DNA from: Ophiura sarsii
Taxonomy: Eukaryota; Echinodermata; Ophiuroidea; Amphilepidida; Ophiuridae
NCBI GenBank assembly: GCA_035610835.1
Contig: CM069447.1
Span: 76,498,203 to 76,562,202, forward strand
Length of the DNA: 64,000 bases
Direction of reading: 5' to 3'
Shown one piece after another: positions 1 to 11,350 of this stretch. How positions within the stretch are numbered: the stretch's first letter is position 1; the number at the start of each line of letters is the position of its first letter. The notes under the pieces are model-generated. The model was not told the origin of the DNA. It was given only the letters and a program-made list of their open reading frames with translations, and did not search any database. The translations under genes were made by a program, and so were the position numbers.

Positions 1-1249
1 AGTCATCGATTGTTATCGCTTGGTTAATGATGAAAATAATTTTAAAAATAGCATTTACAATGGAATTGGTTAGCCAACTTCAACGGTTTTGGATTGGAAA
101 CAAAATATCTTCTAATTATGATGAATTTTCTTAAATTAACTTGTTTCCAATACGAATTCAAAATATAGGTTCGCGTGGCCACCGTCGTCTGCATTTGGTA
201 AAGTTTGTTGTGTACACCAGTGCAGTAAACTCCACTTCAGTTTGACGGACTGACAAAAGTGTAAGGCTAATAAGCATCTCGACGTAATTTGAATGATTGA
301 ACTTTACACTACAGTCGACAATGTTCACAGTTCATCTGTATGCAGTAAACAACAACAAGCATGACAAGCCATCATGGTACTACTACAACTACTACACAGA
401 TCATCACATGATGAGTATGATAAGTTGACATATCGGCAGGTAAGCTTATTTTTGAAAATAAAATAATTAAACTAAATATCAATCAGTAACATATTCTGTA
501 GACTGTAGACTGTAGTGTAGGCCTACATGTTACATGTGGCAGCTCTAAAATAATTATATCCTAGCTCTACTCTGAAAGCTATGAAATGAATTTATAGGCC
601 TAGGCCTAAAAAGCAGTCCACGACAGAGATTTTCATCAAATATTCTTTCAGAATCAGATTTTTTTTAAATTAAAATTTTGTTATGGGCAGACCTACGACG
701 TCATGCTGGTGAGTGCCTTGACTCTTGAGTGCGTGCATGGAATGTTTTGCTTTTTTTGAACCACTTGTTGCCAAGCAAATAACTCGGTCAAAGTGCCCGT
801 ATGTCCGCGCCGTACCATAAGGCCAAATAAAAAAAATATATACCAGTTTCTCGCCCCTACCGGCTTCCTTTTTGCCGGCCGCCTTCTTTTTTTTCCCTTT
901 TTTTTCTTCTTCTTTTCTTTTTTTTTTTTAAACCCCCAAAACACCTTTTTAACCAAAAAAGGAATCGGTTTTTTTTCATTGTTAAGTCAAATCAATTTGT
1001 AAACATCTGTATTTTGTCTTTCTTTTTGTTTTCAACAAAGTTGTAGCCAATACAAGTCTGAAAACGGTGTTAGAAAAGGTGGCTGTAATATTTAAGAAAC
1101 AACAGCAACTTGAAATAAGGTCTAAAGCGGAAGTTTTTTGTGTGGAAAATCAGTCCGCCATTTTGGATCCGCCATTTTGAAGAAGAAAAAAAGAAAAGAA
1201 AAAAAGGGCCTCCTTCCTTTTTTCAAAAAGCCCGGACGATAAACTGTTT
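1..1249. other. Non-coding stretch with low-complexity pyrimidine/purine tracts
   Basis: No convincing gene is seen. Pyrimidine-rich DNA lies around 885-930 and A/G-rich DNA around 1180-1206, which gives Lys-rich or Phe-rich spurious reading frames. One weak first-exon candidate is present: an ATG at 374 opens 22 codons that end at a strong donor (CAG then GTAAGC at 440). Nothing downstream confirms it. Confidence 0.5.
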
Positions 1250-1472
1250 TTTTCTCTATCTCTATCTCTATCTAGCCTATTTCACTCCACTGCAGAAGTA
1301 AGGCCTCTTCATCAATTTTCCATTTCACTCTGTCCTGAGCTGTCCTTTTCCAAGTAACGTTGCCATACTCTTTGATGTCGTCTATCCAGCGTCTTTTTGG
1401 CCAGCCTCTTCCTTTGGTGAATGCTCTGGGGATCCAGTCTGTTAATTTGTGAGTCCATCTGTTGTCTTCCCT

Positions 1473-1473
1473 C

Positions 1474-1504
<31 letters not shown>

Positions 1505-1803
1505 TACTCGGATTTGGTTTGGTCGGGGGTGTGCCGCTGGAGATTCAAAACCCATACCCATTTTTAGGGGTGATTTTGGAAAAATCTGTACCCATTTTTA
1601 GGGGTTTTGCTTCATTTTAGACCAAATGTTCGCAAAAATAGACACAAATTTCGCAAAAATAGACCCATTTATAAAAAGTGACCCCATTATTAGGGATTTC
1701 CAGCACAAAATCATACCCCATGTTTAGGGATTTTGTGCCCAAAAAGCTACCCATTAGAGCGGCACACCCCCGTATACCGTCTTGGGTGAGTAACCCCCAC
1801 GGG
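1473..1803. mobile_element. 0.33-kb MITE with 8-bp target duplication and terminal G-run
   Basis: TCTTCCCT at 1465-1472 is repeated at 1804-1811, just outside the element. Termini are inverted: the left end reads CCC, a G-run, then GTACTCGGATTTGG and GGGGGTGTGCCGCT; the right end, reverse-complemented, reads CCCGTGGGGGTTACTC and GGGGGTGTGCCGCT. The interior has repeated CCCATTTTTAGGGG-type words and no ORF. The 8-bp duplication fits hAT- or P-like mobilisation, but the family is not identified. The left terminus has expanded into about 30 consecutive G. Confidence 0.7.
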
Positions 1804-2195
1804 TCTTCCCTCCTGGCTAGATGGCCAGTCCATCTCCATTTTTTGATTTTATTTCCAGTATGATGTCCCTCACTTCTGTTTTCTTCCTTAAATCTGTGTT
1901 GGTCACCCTGTCCCGTCTTGTAACACCAATCAATATCCTTTCCATTGCCCTCTCAGTGACTTATAGCTTCTTCTCCAATTTCTTAGTTGTTGTCCATGTT
2001 TCTGAGCCATACATGTAGGATAGCACTGGGATGATACATTGGTTGAAAATTGGTCGCTTTAGTGCCAATGGTAGCTCTTCATCACGAAAGATAAAGCTGA
2101 GCTTACCAAACTTCACCCACGCTAGCTGTATCCTTCTGTTCACTTCTCCTGCTGTTTCATTTTCCAGAGAAATCTTCTTGCCCAGGTATATATAA

Positions 2196-3517
2196 GAGTG
2201 TGATCCAAAACTGGTAAACATTTGATGAACATTTTAGAATCACTCAAATTAATCAAAAAAGTACTTTAAATAGTAGAGGAAGGTCCATATTTTATTAAAC
2301 CAAATTTTAAAAAAATAAATAAAAAAATTGCTAGGCGTACCGTGACGTCAAAATGTAATGTGCTTTTTTATAGCGTGAGGGACAGACAAATGGAACATAA
2401 AAGAAAATTGAGGTTTGAATATGAAAATAATGAATTACATCCTTTCTTATTTTACATATTGTAAGTATACAAACCATTTCATTGATATGTGATGACACTT
2501 TCAATAAACATCAACTTATGTAGCGGTTAGAGGTCTTTAAAAAGCGAATTCCAGTGATTTTGTCCGTCCCTTACAGAAAAAATGCAACTTTTTTGTCTCC
2601 TAGCTACTAAACTTTTTATTTTAAATAATGAAGTACCCTATCTATCGACAGACCCTGTCAGCTCTCCAAAAATGAATATTACAAGTCCCTGAAACCTTAT
2701 TGGTCCTAGTAATTTAACTTTAAATGTGATGTCCGTCCCTCACTTTACTCTCCGTCCGTCCCTCACGTTATTGTTGTTTTTTTCCCTTGCATCACAGCTG
2801 TTGTCACATTTATTACTTATTTTGCTGTAATCTTGTTTACAAATGCACTTAGATGTCACAGATTATATCTCAATTGATTAAAATCACTTTAAGCAATGTA
2901 AAACACATAAATGATAATGTGCTGCTGAAGGACAATAATGGCCGTCTCTCACGTCCGTCCCTCACTTCCGTCCCTCACATTATGAAATAAGGACATACAA
3001 GGGGCCTACACCCCAACTAAAACTAATTTTCTTGTTTTTTTTCTCTGAAATGCTATTAGTTAACTGTCAATATTATATTTCAAATTGAATTTGATCAATA
3101 TTGTTGATTTTAAAAATCAGTCTCATTTTGTCCGTCCCTCACATAAAAAAGTGTCCTTCCCTCACATATTTTTAACGACGTCCCTTGGCTATCCCAAGTG
3201 CATTGGACTTGCAATTGTTTGATATTCATAAATGGTTTTATTCTCAAATTCATAATTTGTGAGAAAAGTTAATAAAAGTTGCATAGTTTCAATAAAATAT
3301 TGTTAAAAGTGTACAGAATGTTTGTGTTACCCATTTCTATTGATGTTCATCCCTCACGCATCAAAAACGACCCCTACTTAAAATTGTAATGTTAATTTCA
3401 CTTTATAATACAAGTACACATGTTCAATTTAGTTTCCATTTGTCATTCTCACTGGGGAAAGCATTTTATCTATTGATTTCCGTCCCTCACGTGAGGGACG
3501 GAATTGGATCACACTCA
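2196..3517. mobile_element. 1.3-kb TA-flanked non-coding element with dispersed GTCCGTCCCTCAC motifs
   Basis: The element interrupts the RTE reading frame exactly at a TA. TA is present at 2194-2195 and again at 3518-3519. Removing the insert plus one TA restores the expected VDSYIYLG block of the LINE, which supports the boundaries. Termini are short inverted repeats (AGAGTGTGATCC left, GGATCACACTCA right). The interior has no ORF but holds about a dozen copies of GTCCGTCCCTCAC or its complement (2375, 2562, 2731, 2752, 2953, 2966, 3130, 3151, 3345, 3480), ending in a perfect palindrome at 3480-3501. The TA target suggests Tc1/mariner-type mobilisation. It is non-autonomous. Confidence 0.75.
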
Positions 3518-3693
3518 TAACTGTCCACTTTTTCTATGGTTTTTCCTTGAAGCGTTATTGCATAGTCTTTCAGCTTGTTGCACATCATCACTTTTGTCTT
3601 CTTGATGTTCATGTGAAGTCCAGCCTTGTTGCTCTCTTCACTCAGTTCAGACAAATAAAGGGCAAATGTGAACAATAGCACAACAGATATTAA

Positions 3694-3871
3694 CCCTTAC
3701 CCTACTACACCACACGGCAAGAACACTGCCAGCCTGTTTTTATAACCCCTCGTGCACATTTTTGGGCTCCAAAATGGAGGCAGACTATACATGTATATAA
3801 CGAGGCGAATATAGGCCTACTGAGCCGAGGTGTAGTGCAGCCGTGTGGTGACTAGTAGGTTTATCTTAGGG
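3694..3871. mobile_element. piggyBac-type MITE, TTAA-flanked
   Basis: TTAA occurs at 3690-3693 and 3872-3875. The 178-bp interior starts CCCTTACCCTACTACACC and ends with GACTAGTAGG...TTAGGG, giving imperfect inverted termini beginning with CCC. TTAA duplication plus CCC/GGG ends is the signature of piggyBac-family elements. No coding capacity. A related fragment (CTACACCACACGGCAACAAC) lies at about 3928. Confidence 0.65.
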
Positions 3872-3956
3872 TTAATCAGCATTTTTTTCCTCTTTTTTTT
3901 CATTTCAAAAGTTGGTAATTTTCATCACTACACCACACGGCAACAACACGGCCAGC

Positions 3957-4330
3957 CCAGTGGTGTAGCTCAGGGGAGGGGGCAGGGGGGGGGGAAATGC
4001 CCCCCCCCCCCCCCGACGAAAAAAAACCAATTTGTGCCCCCGCCCCCCACCTCCCTCAAAAAATAAAAAGGGGTTTGGAAAAAAGGAAATAGGAAAAATT
4101 GAGAAAAAAGACCGAGGTTATTAACCAAATAGAAGGCTAAATTGTACATGTAGTACATTTTTACTGTGCGATTTGGTTTTGGGACTGTGCACATTTTTTT
4201 GACCCGGCCTCGGCCTTCGACTTAATTCTGCCGGGGGGGGGGGGTCATTTTTTTTTGAAAACCCCTAAAAAAGAGGGGTGGGGGGGTGGGGGTCAAAAGA
4301 AGTTTGAACACCCGTTAACAGCGTTCGAAA
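3957..4330. repeat. G/C homopolymer-rich segment with a hAT-like terminus motif
   Basis: CAGTGGTGTAGCTCAGGGG at about 3960 resembles the CAGTGGCGTAGC-type terminus of many hAT elements. It is followed by G and C runs (about 3982-4014 and 4233-4243). An opposite-facing GGCTACGCTACTGG occurs at about 7228-7241, but its flank does not match, so a single element is not proposed. Confidence 0.3.
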
Positions 4331-4457
4331 TAAGAAACATAAATTGGTTATCCACCGGATAACCTAGGTTGGGATTTTGGTCATCCGCCAATAATTTTAG
4401 TTATCCGCATTTTTTCAGCGGCAAGCTCGAAAATCACATTTTAAGCGAGTTTTCATG

Positions 4458-5332
4458 AAGGGGTCAAACAAAAGTAAGCCCCCCCCCCCCTAAAATTAGA
4501 TTACTTTAGTTTACATAACTTCACACACAAATAGACTTTCGAAAAGTTGAAACGATTATGAAAATAAAAAACGCTTGGCAACCAATAGAAACTTTTACAT
4601 TTTCGATATCATGTTTACGTTTCCCAAAACAGTCCCATTTCATCAAAATGATGTTTTCAGGAAATGTGGCACTTGTTCCATACCAGTACATTTAAAAACT
4701 CTCTCTCGTGATTTTTTGTACAAACATTAGACCAAGTTTGTTTGCATAACTCCTCACAGGATTAATCGTTTTGAGAAATTTAAAAACTTGTGAAAAGAAA
4801 AAGTGCTTGGCTTCTCACAAAAAAAGTTTCTCCTGTTCAATATCATGTTTACTTTTCCCAAAATGGTCTCATTTTACAAAAACGATGTTCTCTGAAACAT
4901 TGGCAATTTTCAAAATCCTATACAATTTTGTTTGCGTAACACCCCCATACAATTAGACGTTTTAAGAAATTGAAACTTTTCTGAAAATAAAAAAAACCGC
5001 TTTGCTATCTGTACAAAGTTTTTCATTTTCGATATCATGTTTACTTTTCCCCAAAAAGTCAAATATCCCCAAAATGATGTTTCCGTTAACATAAAAATTG
5101 CCAAAATCCAATACAAGTAAGTGCCACTTTTTCTGAAAACATCATTTTGAGGAAATGTGATTGTTTTGGGAAAAGTCAACATGATATAGAAAATGTAAAA
5201 CTTTCTATTGGTAGCCAAGAGTTTTTCTCCTTTCATAATTCTTTCAATTTTTCAAAACGTCTTATTGTGTGTGTAGTTATGTAAACAAAAGTAATCTAAT
5301 TTCAGGGGGGACTTACTTTTTTTGACCCCCTT
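4458..5332. mobile_element. Long-armed inverted-repeat element built of three direct and one inverted ~190-bp unit
   Basis: The outer ends are inverted copies: AAGGGGTCAAACAAAAGTAAG at the left and its imperfect complement ending GACCCCCTT at 5332. Homology of the arms runs for about 220 bp (4458-4700 against 5115-5332). Two more direct units lie between (about 4735-4910 and 4920-5105). All share ATATCATGTTTAC-TTTTCCC and AAAATGATGTT blocks. No ORF with protein similarity is seen. Target duplication is unclear. Confidence 0.6.
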
Positions 5333-5471
5333 ATATACACATACATTGTTTAATATAACACATACAATGACGACAACTCCACATCACCCTCTATGCTCCA
5401 TAAACAACTTTCTCTTTATTTTACAATCTCCTATATTTTAACTTCTGTTTTTCTTCAATCACTTATTTGTT

Positions 5472-5657
5472 CTAGTCGGCACGTTCTTTCAGTACGTCTC
5501 TCAATAGGACGACCAGCTGTAAGCCCTGATATGCATCCTGATGATCCTCTTCTTCACTCGTATCTCCCGACCCCATTAGATTTGTATCCAGCTCATCTTC
5601 ATCTGACTCAGCATCAAGCTCAAGTTTCACAACTGCAGGTGTCGGTGTCGTCCTCAT
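5472..5657 (-). CDS. Short acidic ORF next to the assembly gap, hypothetical
   Basis: A 61-codon minus-strand frame with a Glu/Asp-rich middle (DAESDEDEL and TSEEED blocks) followed by a hydrophobic helix-like end (LQLVVLLRDVLKERAD). The composition looks more protein-like than neighbouring random frames, and the stop is immediate after the helix. A stop lies just upstream, so the piece would have to be a small exon or a fragment of a transposon gene. The gap at 5680 prevents extension. Function unknown. Confidence 0.2.
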   Translation of the reverse strand: MRTTPTPAVVKLELDAESDEDELDTNLMGSGDTSEEEDHQDAYQGLQLVVLLRDVLKERAD

Positions 5658-5679
5658 ATACAGCTTCTAATGCATCCTG

Positions 5680-5779
5680 NNNNNNNNNNNNNNNNNNNNN
5701 NNNNNNNNNNNNNNNNNNNNNNNNNNNNNNNNNNNNNNNNNNNNNNNNNNNNNNNNNNNNNNNNNNNNNNNNNNNNNNN
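5680..5779. other. Assembly gap (100 N)
   Basis: Exactly 100 consecutive N, the conventional size for a gap of unknown length. Reading frames across it are artefacts. Confidence 0.99.
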
Positions 5780-6217
5780 ATTCATAATAATAGTCAGTCG
5801 TTAGCGCGATCACATTAGAGAGAGATGAGCTCTTTCTGTTATGAGGATCCCGTAGATTCTCGTAGTTCATTCTGTTACATTACATGCTCGATCATTCGGA
5901 GATTCGAAATATATACATTATAGGCCTATAGGTGTGCTGACGTTAGTGAATCATGATCGAAATGATAGAACCCAGAACGCTTGACTTAATAGTTATCTAC
6001 CTCTAGCCCATCTTACTGTATATTGGGCAAAGGTTTCAACAGTGTTTACAGGTTTAGAAAATATTAATTTGATTGTTAGCTTTCAGTGTATGTGTTATTT
6101 TTATTTCAAATAACATATGAGTCCCCAAAATTCCCCCAAATAACTCATTTTTGGTCGAATAAATCGATAGTTCACCACTGGCTCATTATCTATTGAACAC
6201 GACGGTCGTTTCAATGA
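5780..6217. other. No feature recognised
   Basis: AT-rich DNA with no ORF, tRNA, or clear repeat structure that I can support. Confidence 0.5.
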
Positions 6218-6255
6218 GTAGTCATGGCCGAGCGGTTAAGGCTATAGACTATAGA
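6218..6255 (+). repeat. tRNA-Ser-like 5' half (A-box region) fragment
   Basis: GTAGTCATGGCCGAGCGGT followed by TAAGGCTATAGACTATAG matches the first half of a serine tRNA (acceptor, D-arm with A box). It stops at the anticodon arm and no B box follows. It is a tRNA-derived fragment such as a SINE head or a partial pseudogene, not a functional gene. Confidence 0.5.
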
Positions 6256-7080
6256 TGAGGTGACCGTTGTTTACATCAGTAGTGTTTACATATTGATTAG
6301 CGCCTGGTCTAAAGACATGCTAGGGGTATAGTCCATGACTACTGCATACATCATACTATATGAAAGCAAAACACACATCACGGAGCGCCAATTTTAAAAG
6401 CACATGCCCTTATGGTGCGCACGCAAACCGCCGGGCAACCAGATTTAGTACCTGGTCTCTCATTGTGCGTAGGGATGCATACCATGACTACTACACTATT
6501 ACAACGTAAGCATGGTAAGTAATGATCAATCAAGTATGAATTAAAGCACCGTTCCCTGTAGGTGCGCACGCGCTCAAAAGGACGAGCAGACGTGCAAACG
6601 ATCGCTTTCGTTCTTGAGAGGTCGTTCAGTTGACATCGTTATCGTCATGTCACAGTCAGCATTTCTTCATTTTCAATGTTATTTGTATATCGGCCGTTAT
6701 CGGCATATATTCTACTCAATAAGTCATTTGAACTGTAATTTGGAGAGTTGTGTCTTCTTGTCTACGTTTCAAGTTTTATTATAAACATTTTCAAGTCTGC
6801 TGGACGCCATGTTATTGTTAACTTAAACAAGTGGCTGTAAAACAATGGGGGTGTGACGCTCATGTAAGTTGTGCAATAATACACGACATTACCAGGCCCC
6901 TGACACTGTATTGTTCGAATCGTCGAAAGCATGGACGGTCATGAATATACAATGAATAATCATATCAATGAATATACGTCATTTGTGAAGTCGAAAATGA
7001 TAAGTATCAGACCATAGTGGACACGAACGGCCGTAATCTTTGAATCTCCGTTGATTTCAATGTTATGTCGGAGTGTTTTA
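6256..7080. other. No feature recognised
   Basis: Mixed-composition non-coding DNA. A short word GTAGTCATGG also appears in complement at about 6334 and 6487. No gene is supported. Confidence 0.45.
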
Positions 7081-7183
7081 CCTAATTTCATATACTGACA
7101 CGACCTGAGTGATAATCAAACGGGGGAGGGGGGGGGTGGGTGAGGTCAAACAATTTCGCACAGTCCAAAACAAAAATCGCACA

Positions 7184-7224
<41 letters not shown>

Positions 7225-7400
7225 CTGGCTACGCTACTGGTTTGGTATACCGATTGCAGTGATGCAGGTATAGAACTTGAGTCGGAATTTCAAAGTCTGG
7301 GAGGCACATGTTTTAAGGCATACCAAAATCAAACGTGGGAGGCACACCCACGTATGATTTTGGTAGAACCCCCCCCCCCCCCCCCCCCCCCCCCACGGGC
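7081..7400. repeat. Poly-C tracts at degenerate MITE termini
   Basis: C runs occupy about 7186-7223 and 7370-7394. In complement the second reads CCCGTGGGGG..., then TACGTGGGTGTGCC, matching the right terminus of the MITE at 1473-1803 (CCCGTGGGGG... then TACGGGGGTGTGCC). A GGCTACGCTACTGG word sits between the two runs. A related MITE remnant is likely; exact ends are not resolved. Confidence 0.4.
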
Positions 7401-8389
7401 TTTGGACAGCTGATTTGTGGCGCTCCAAAGACTAAATACTTTTTATTGGAAATTAAAACAGCGGTTTAAGCTATAACCATTATAGGCATCGGTTATTTAT
7501 TTGAACCATGGATTGAACACTAAACATGAAGCCAAAATGTTGACTAATTAGTTTATCGGCACGGAAAAGTTGAAAAATATTGATACAAATAGAGTGACGC
7601 GTACCTCTTGCATCAAGTACGTGATCAACAAGTCAATCATGAATCTATTCTGACCGGTGTGTCACATGAAGAGAATCACAGACTACATTATGCACAAGAT
7701 TCAAGAGTAGAAAAAATCGCTGCTATACCTGACATGATGGGTTTTTTAAAATTTAAACTGGGAGTGAAATGTGTTCGTATACAAATTGACGAAACTGTAC
7801 GGCGCGGCGTACGGCATTCAGTGGCGGCCGGATCCTAATGTTCCCCACCGAATGTAACCTATACAAATATTCGTATGTCTGGCATCGTCTGAAAATCGAC
7901 AATACCCTCTACTGCCCTATAACCTAGAAGGGGACTTCATTTTTTTTCTACGCATGCGTGCGATTGCTTTGGTTTGTCCACCAAAATCGTTGACAAATTC
8001 CTATTGAGTATGTACTGTTTTGCAAGTGACAGAACTTCTTGTGATGCGCTAATCAACAGTGTATCTGTCCCCCGGGCTTCAGAAAAGCCTTAGAAAAAGT
8101 TCCTCGGGACTAAGTTGTAGCCGGCCGCGGAGTCATTGGTATCCCAGTATATGGTTTGAGGTCAAGCAGACCGACAATATTGATATTGATACATCCAAAA
8201 AAAGTTTGATGTCATTTGGTTTTAATGATGTTCCGGACTGGATGATACTAATACTTGAAAAAATCATAATAAAACTTGTTAGCGCTTTACGAAACACCTC
8301 ACCTGACCGCGGGGAGCATTTCTCTGACCGGCCCGGCCCTAAAAAATAACTTGGGGCCTAACAAATCTCTGACGTTAGTATAACCACTG
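7401..8389. other. No feature recognised
   Basis: Short open frames at 7608-7838 and 8059-8349 have no recognisable domain, no strong initiation or splice context and no repeat signal. I see nothing else. Confidence 0.4.
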
Positions 8390-9352
8390 AAGATCTCACA
8401 TGTATGCCACATGTGGTGCGCTATGTACTAAGGACAGCACCCTTGAATTAAAAAAAATCTTGCCCACATAATGCCACATGTGACTCATGCGCTATCTACT
8501 AAAATAACATTATTATAGTAATGGCCACATGACCGTTATGCGCTATCTACTGACGATAGCGCGGCCACCGCGTACACATGCGCTAACTTAGCACACGTAC
8601 ATGCGGCCTCGTGTGACTGATGTGCCATGCGTATAGCATACATATAATTAATGCCACATGTGACTAGTACCGTGCCACCGTTATGCGCTTAATCTAGCAC
8701 ACTGACACTAATGCCACCGTGATGTGCCTATGCGCTATCTACTGAATGAGACAATTTGTACGCTCATGATTTCAGCTCTATAGAGACACTTTGTTTACAG
8801 TGGAAATATTGGCCATATTCAATGGTACATGATCCATTGATGTCAAACAGGAACTTCATTAAACCCTACTAAAAAAGAACAATCCACATACAATTTATAC
8901 CAGGTGAATCCAATGGTAGGGCAATTATAATCTTAGCCAGATAAACCACAGACATAGGCAGGAGAAGTGATGACAGATATGTCTAGCCAACTGTCCTGAA
9001 GATATACACACTTACAAAATAAGTAGTTAAAAAGACCCCTTGTCAAGGTTCACCTATGCACCAACTTAAAAAATAAATATTTCAAAGTGACTCCTTGTCA
9101 GAGTTCAACTATGAAAAACCAACTGAAAAAGGATTAAATAAAATATGACACTTTTTCAGTTACTCATGGAACAACTTATATGGTCATATTATGGAACAAT
9201 TTATATGGTCATTTAACCCTATATCAGTCAGTGCATCATTTTTTTACTACACATGTGACTAGCACTGCCATCGTTATACATGCGCTTAATCTAGCACACT
9301 GACATTAGTGCCACATGTGATACATGCGCTATCTACTGAATGAGACAATGTG
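8390..9352. repeat. Degenerate short-motif repeat block
   Basis: The words GCCACATGTGAC and ATGCGCTATCTACTG recur many times between 8395 and 8750. They return at 9250-9350 in the same order (ATGTGACTAGCACTG, GCGCTTAATCTAGCACACTG, then GCTATCTACTGAATGAGACA). The two blocks flank about 500 bp of unrelated AT-rich DNA. No coding potential. Confidence 0.55.
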
Positions 9353-10560
9353 TACATATCTTCAAAAGAAAGAACAACATCACTTGTTTCTGGGGTTCCG
9401 ATTCCGAGTGCTGGCTATGTCGCCTCAGCCTACCATTGGACCAGACTTTCAGCTGACGTACGCATATGAGCATCGTTGAAGCAAATGTCCCCTGGTAACC
9501 TTTACTCCAGATCTTAAATAAAAATCTTGTTTTATTATACCGTCCGGAATCCACTTTACTCATGCGTGCCCGTAACAAAAGGTTTTCGCTCCGATATTCG
9601 TGGTTCAGATGAAGTCAATGCACGACCTTCAAGCAACCTTTGAATACAAGCGTTAAAAGAATGATCTATACACTGGCGGGTTATTTTCAAACGAGTGTCC
9701 ATCAACATGTGTGTTGCACAGAGTAAGATATATTCTGGTGGTGTTGCTCTTTTTGGTTGGCGGGGCAACCGCCAACCTTATAGCATCAGATTGCATATTC
9801 TTGGACATTTAGGTCTTTCTACATATACATGGAGGCTGCCATTTTGTTTTTAGTATATGGAAAATTGTCTAAATTATTTTGCAGTCTTTGTAAATTACAT
9901 GTACCTATGCAGTTTATTTTAACAGTCCTGCAGTCTGTGATGGAGTCAAAGCTATATTTGTTTAGCCTTGATGATTCAATCAGAGAGATGTTATTAGACT
10001 CCCAACAGAGAGACATAATAGCTTATCTTGTTTGAGTAAAGAGAAATCTCTTAACTGTCCAGATGTTATACACATTACAATTGTGGTCTCAGATACTACT
10101 GAAAAGCTCAGAGTGTCAATTGTGTCATAAAACATGGTCAAGGTTTGCATGAAATATCTATGTGTATGAAAAATTTCGCGACTGGCTAGGATTGGTGAAA
10201 TTGTCATGCTCACAAGCTTTTAGTATTCTTATTAGACATTATTAGAAAGGTGTACATTTGTAAACATTTCATGATGAAACATGTGGGTTCTTCTGCATCA
10301 CGAACATTAAATGCCGAGGATTTTTTAGTTGGGGCTTTAATGAGTTGCGGATGTCATATATACCTAGATTGTTCTTCAGATGGTACCTCCCCCCTCCATG
10401 CACAAACATCAACTTTATTGGTTTCCTGTACTATTTTTAGACTGTTGTGTTTTGATTTGGGGTGTTTTTTTTGTTTGAAAGATACATACACCATATCCCT
10501 GGTATTTTGGTATGCAACAGAATGAACAGATACTTCAGAAAATGGTTACAAAACATGATT
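9353..10560. other. Non-coding stretch; one short perfect hairpin
   Basis: No gene supported. GGTTGGCGG (9755-9763) pairs perfectly with CCGCCAACC (9769-9777) across a 5-nt loop. Several 60-90-codon frames here have no recognisable features. Confidence 0.4.
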
Positions 10561-11350
10561 CTTTCTCTTGGATGCCCCCATTCCATTTCAATGGAATTTT
10601 TTCTATAATAAACAAATAAATTCTACTTCAACCATAGTTTTACTAATGAATATTGGCCATATTAAATTGAATATAATTCTAATCAAATTAATTGAATATA
10701 TATGACATATTTAAAACTTAAATTGAATGTAAAATTTATTCATTTGTATATTTCTATATTTACTTATTTACTTTTTATATTATTAATTATCTACATAATT
10801 ATTCATTTATTTATTTAATCATTTTTTATTTATTAATGTTTTCTCATGTTTATTTGTTTTAATTTCTTTATTTTATAAGTAATTTTTAATATTTTAATTT
10901 TTAATATGCGTGTATTTATGTATTGATTCATTAGTTTATTGATTCATTTATTTTCGATTAAAAATGTAATTTTCGATTTATATTATTATTTATTAACAAA
11001 ATGATTCAACTATTTATTTAAAAGTATTTTTTAAAAAATACTCATTTATTTATTTCTACATTTATGTATGTATTGATCAAATACATTGAATACATATGAC
11101 ATATATTTAAAACTTAAATTGAATGTTAAAACCGTGTTTATCACTAAACTATGGCTGTAATTTATATTGCTTTCTAGTAAATGCCATGCACAATTATCAT
11201 CTATGCGCTTGCTTCTTCTGCCACATTATTTTAGCAACTAAAAGCCGTATTTACAAATGTTGCTATTTTTGCTCTTTCTATTTGCCTTATATCGCAATTT
11301 CCTTTTGACCGCCAACTTTCCATTTTAATGGAATTTTTATTATATTCTGA
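10561..11350. repeat. Very AT-rich low-complexity tract with duplicated flanks
   Basis: ATTTATTTA-type low complexity fills 10740-11070. It is bracketed by direct copies of a TATGACATAT-TTAAAACTTAAATTG block (about 10700-10730 and 11094-11124) and, further out, of TCCATTTYAATGGAATTTTT (about 10584 and 11317). No coding potential. Confidence 0.6.

Larger units (their letters stand above)
1250..3680 (-). pseudogene. RTE-like LINE remnant (C-terminal reverse-transcriptase/pol tail), split by two insertions
   Basis: Three minus-strand coding segments, 3518-3680, 1812-2195 and about 1275-1472, read in order as the C-terminal part of an RTE-type endonuclease/reverse transcriptase. Recognisable blocks are the NIKKTKVM stretch, a VDSYIYLG-type block at the 3518/2195 join, the block IFNQCIIPVLSYMYGSETWT, and a terminal basic region with an RVKWKI-like tail. 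The 3' end runs into a short GATAGA-type microsatellite at 1250-1275, as RTE elements commonly do. Endonuclease and the RT catalytic core are missing, so the copy is 5'-truncated and dead. It is interrupted by a TA-flanked element (2196-3517) and a 0.33-kb MITE (1473-1803). Family assignment is from recognised motifs, not a search. Confidence 0.75.

Noticed and set aside
374..439. Possible first exon (22 codons, CAG/GTAAGC donor)
   Set aside because: Its phase does not fit the 12794 exon and no other partner exon was found; kept only as a remark.
693..1002. Lys-rich and Phe-rich frames near 700-1000
   Set aside because: Translation of low-complexity purine/pyrimidine tracts.
3845..4194. Gly/Pro-rich frames over G/C runs
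   Set aside because: Homopolymer artefacts.
3957..7241. CAGTGGTGTAGC at 3960 and GGCTACGCTACTGG at 7228 as the two ends of one 3.3-kb hAT element
   Set aside because: Flanking 8-mers do not match, internal elements have their own termini, and an assembly gap lies between.
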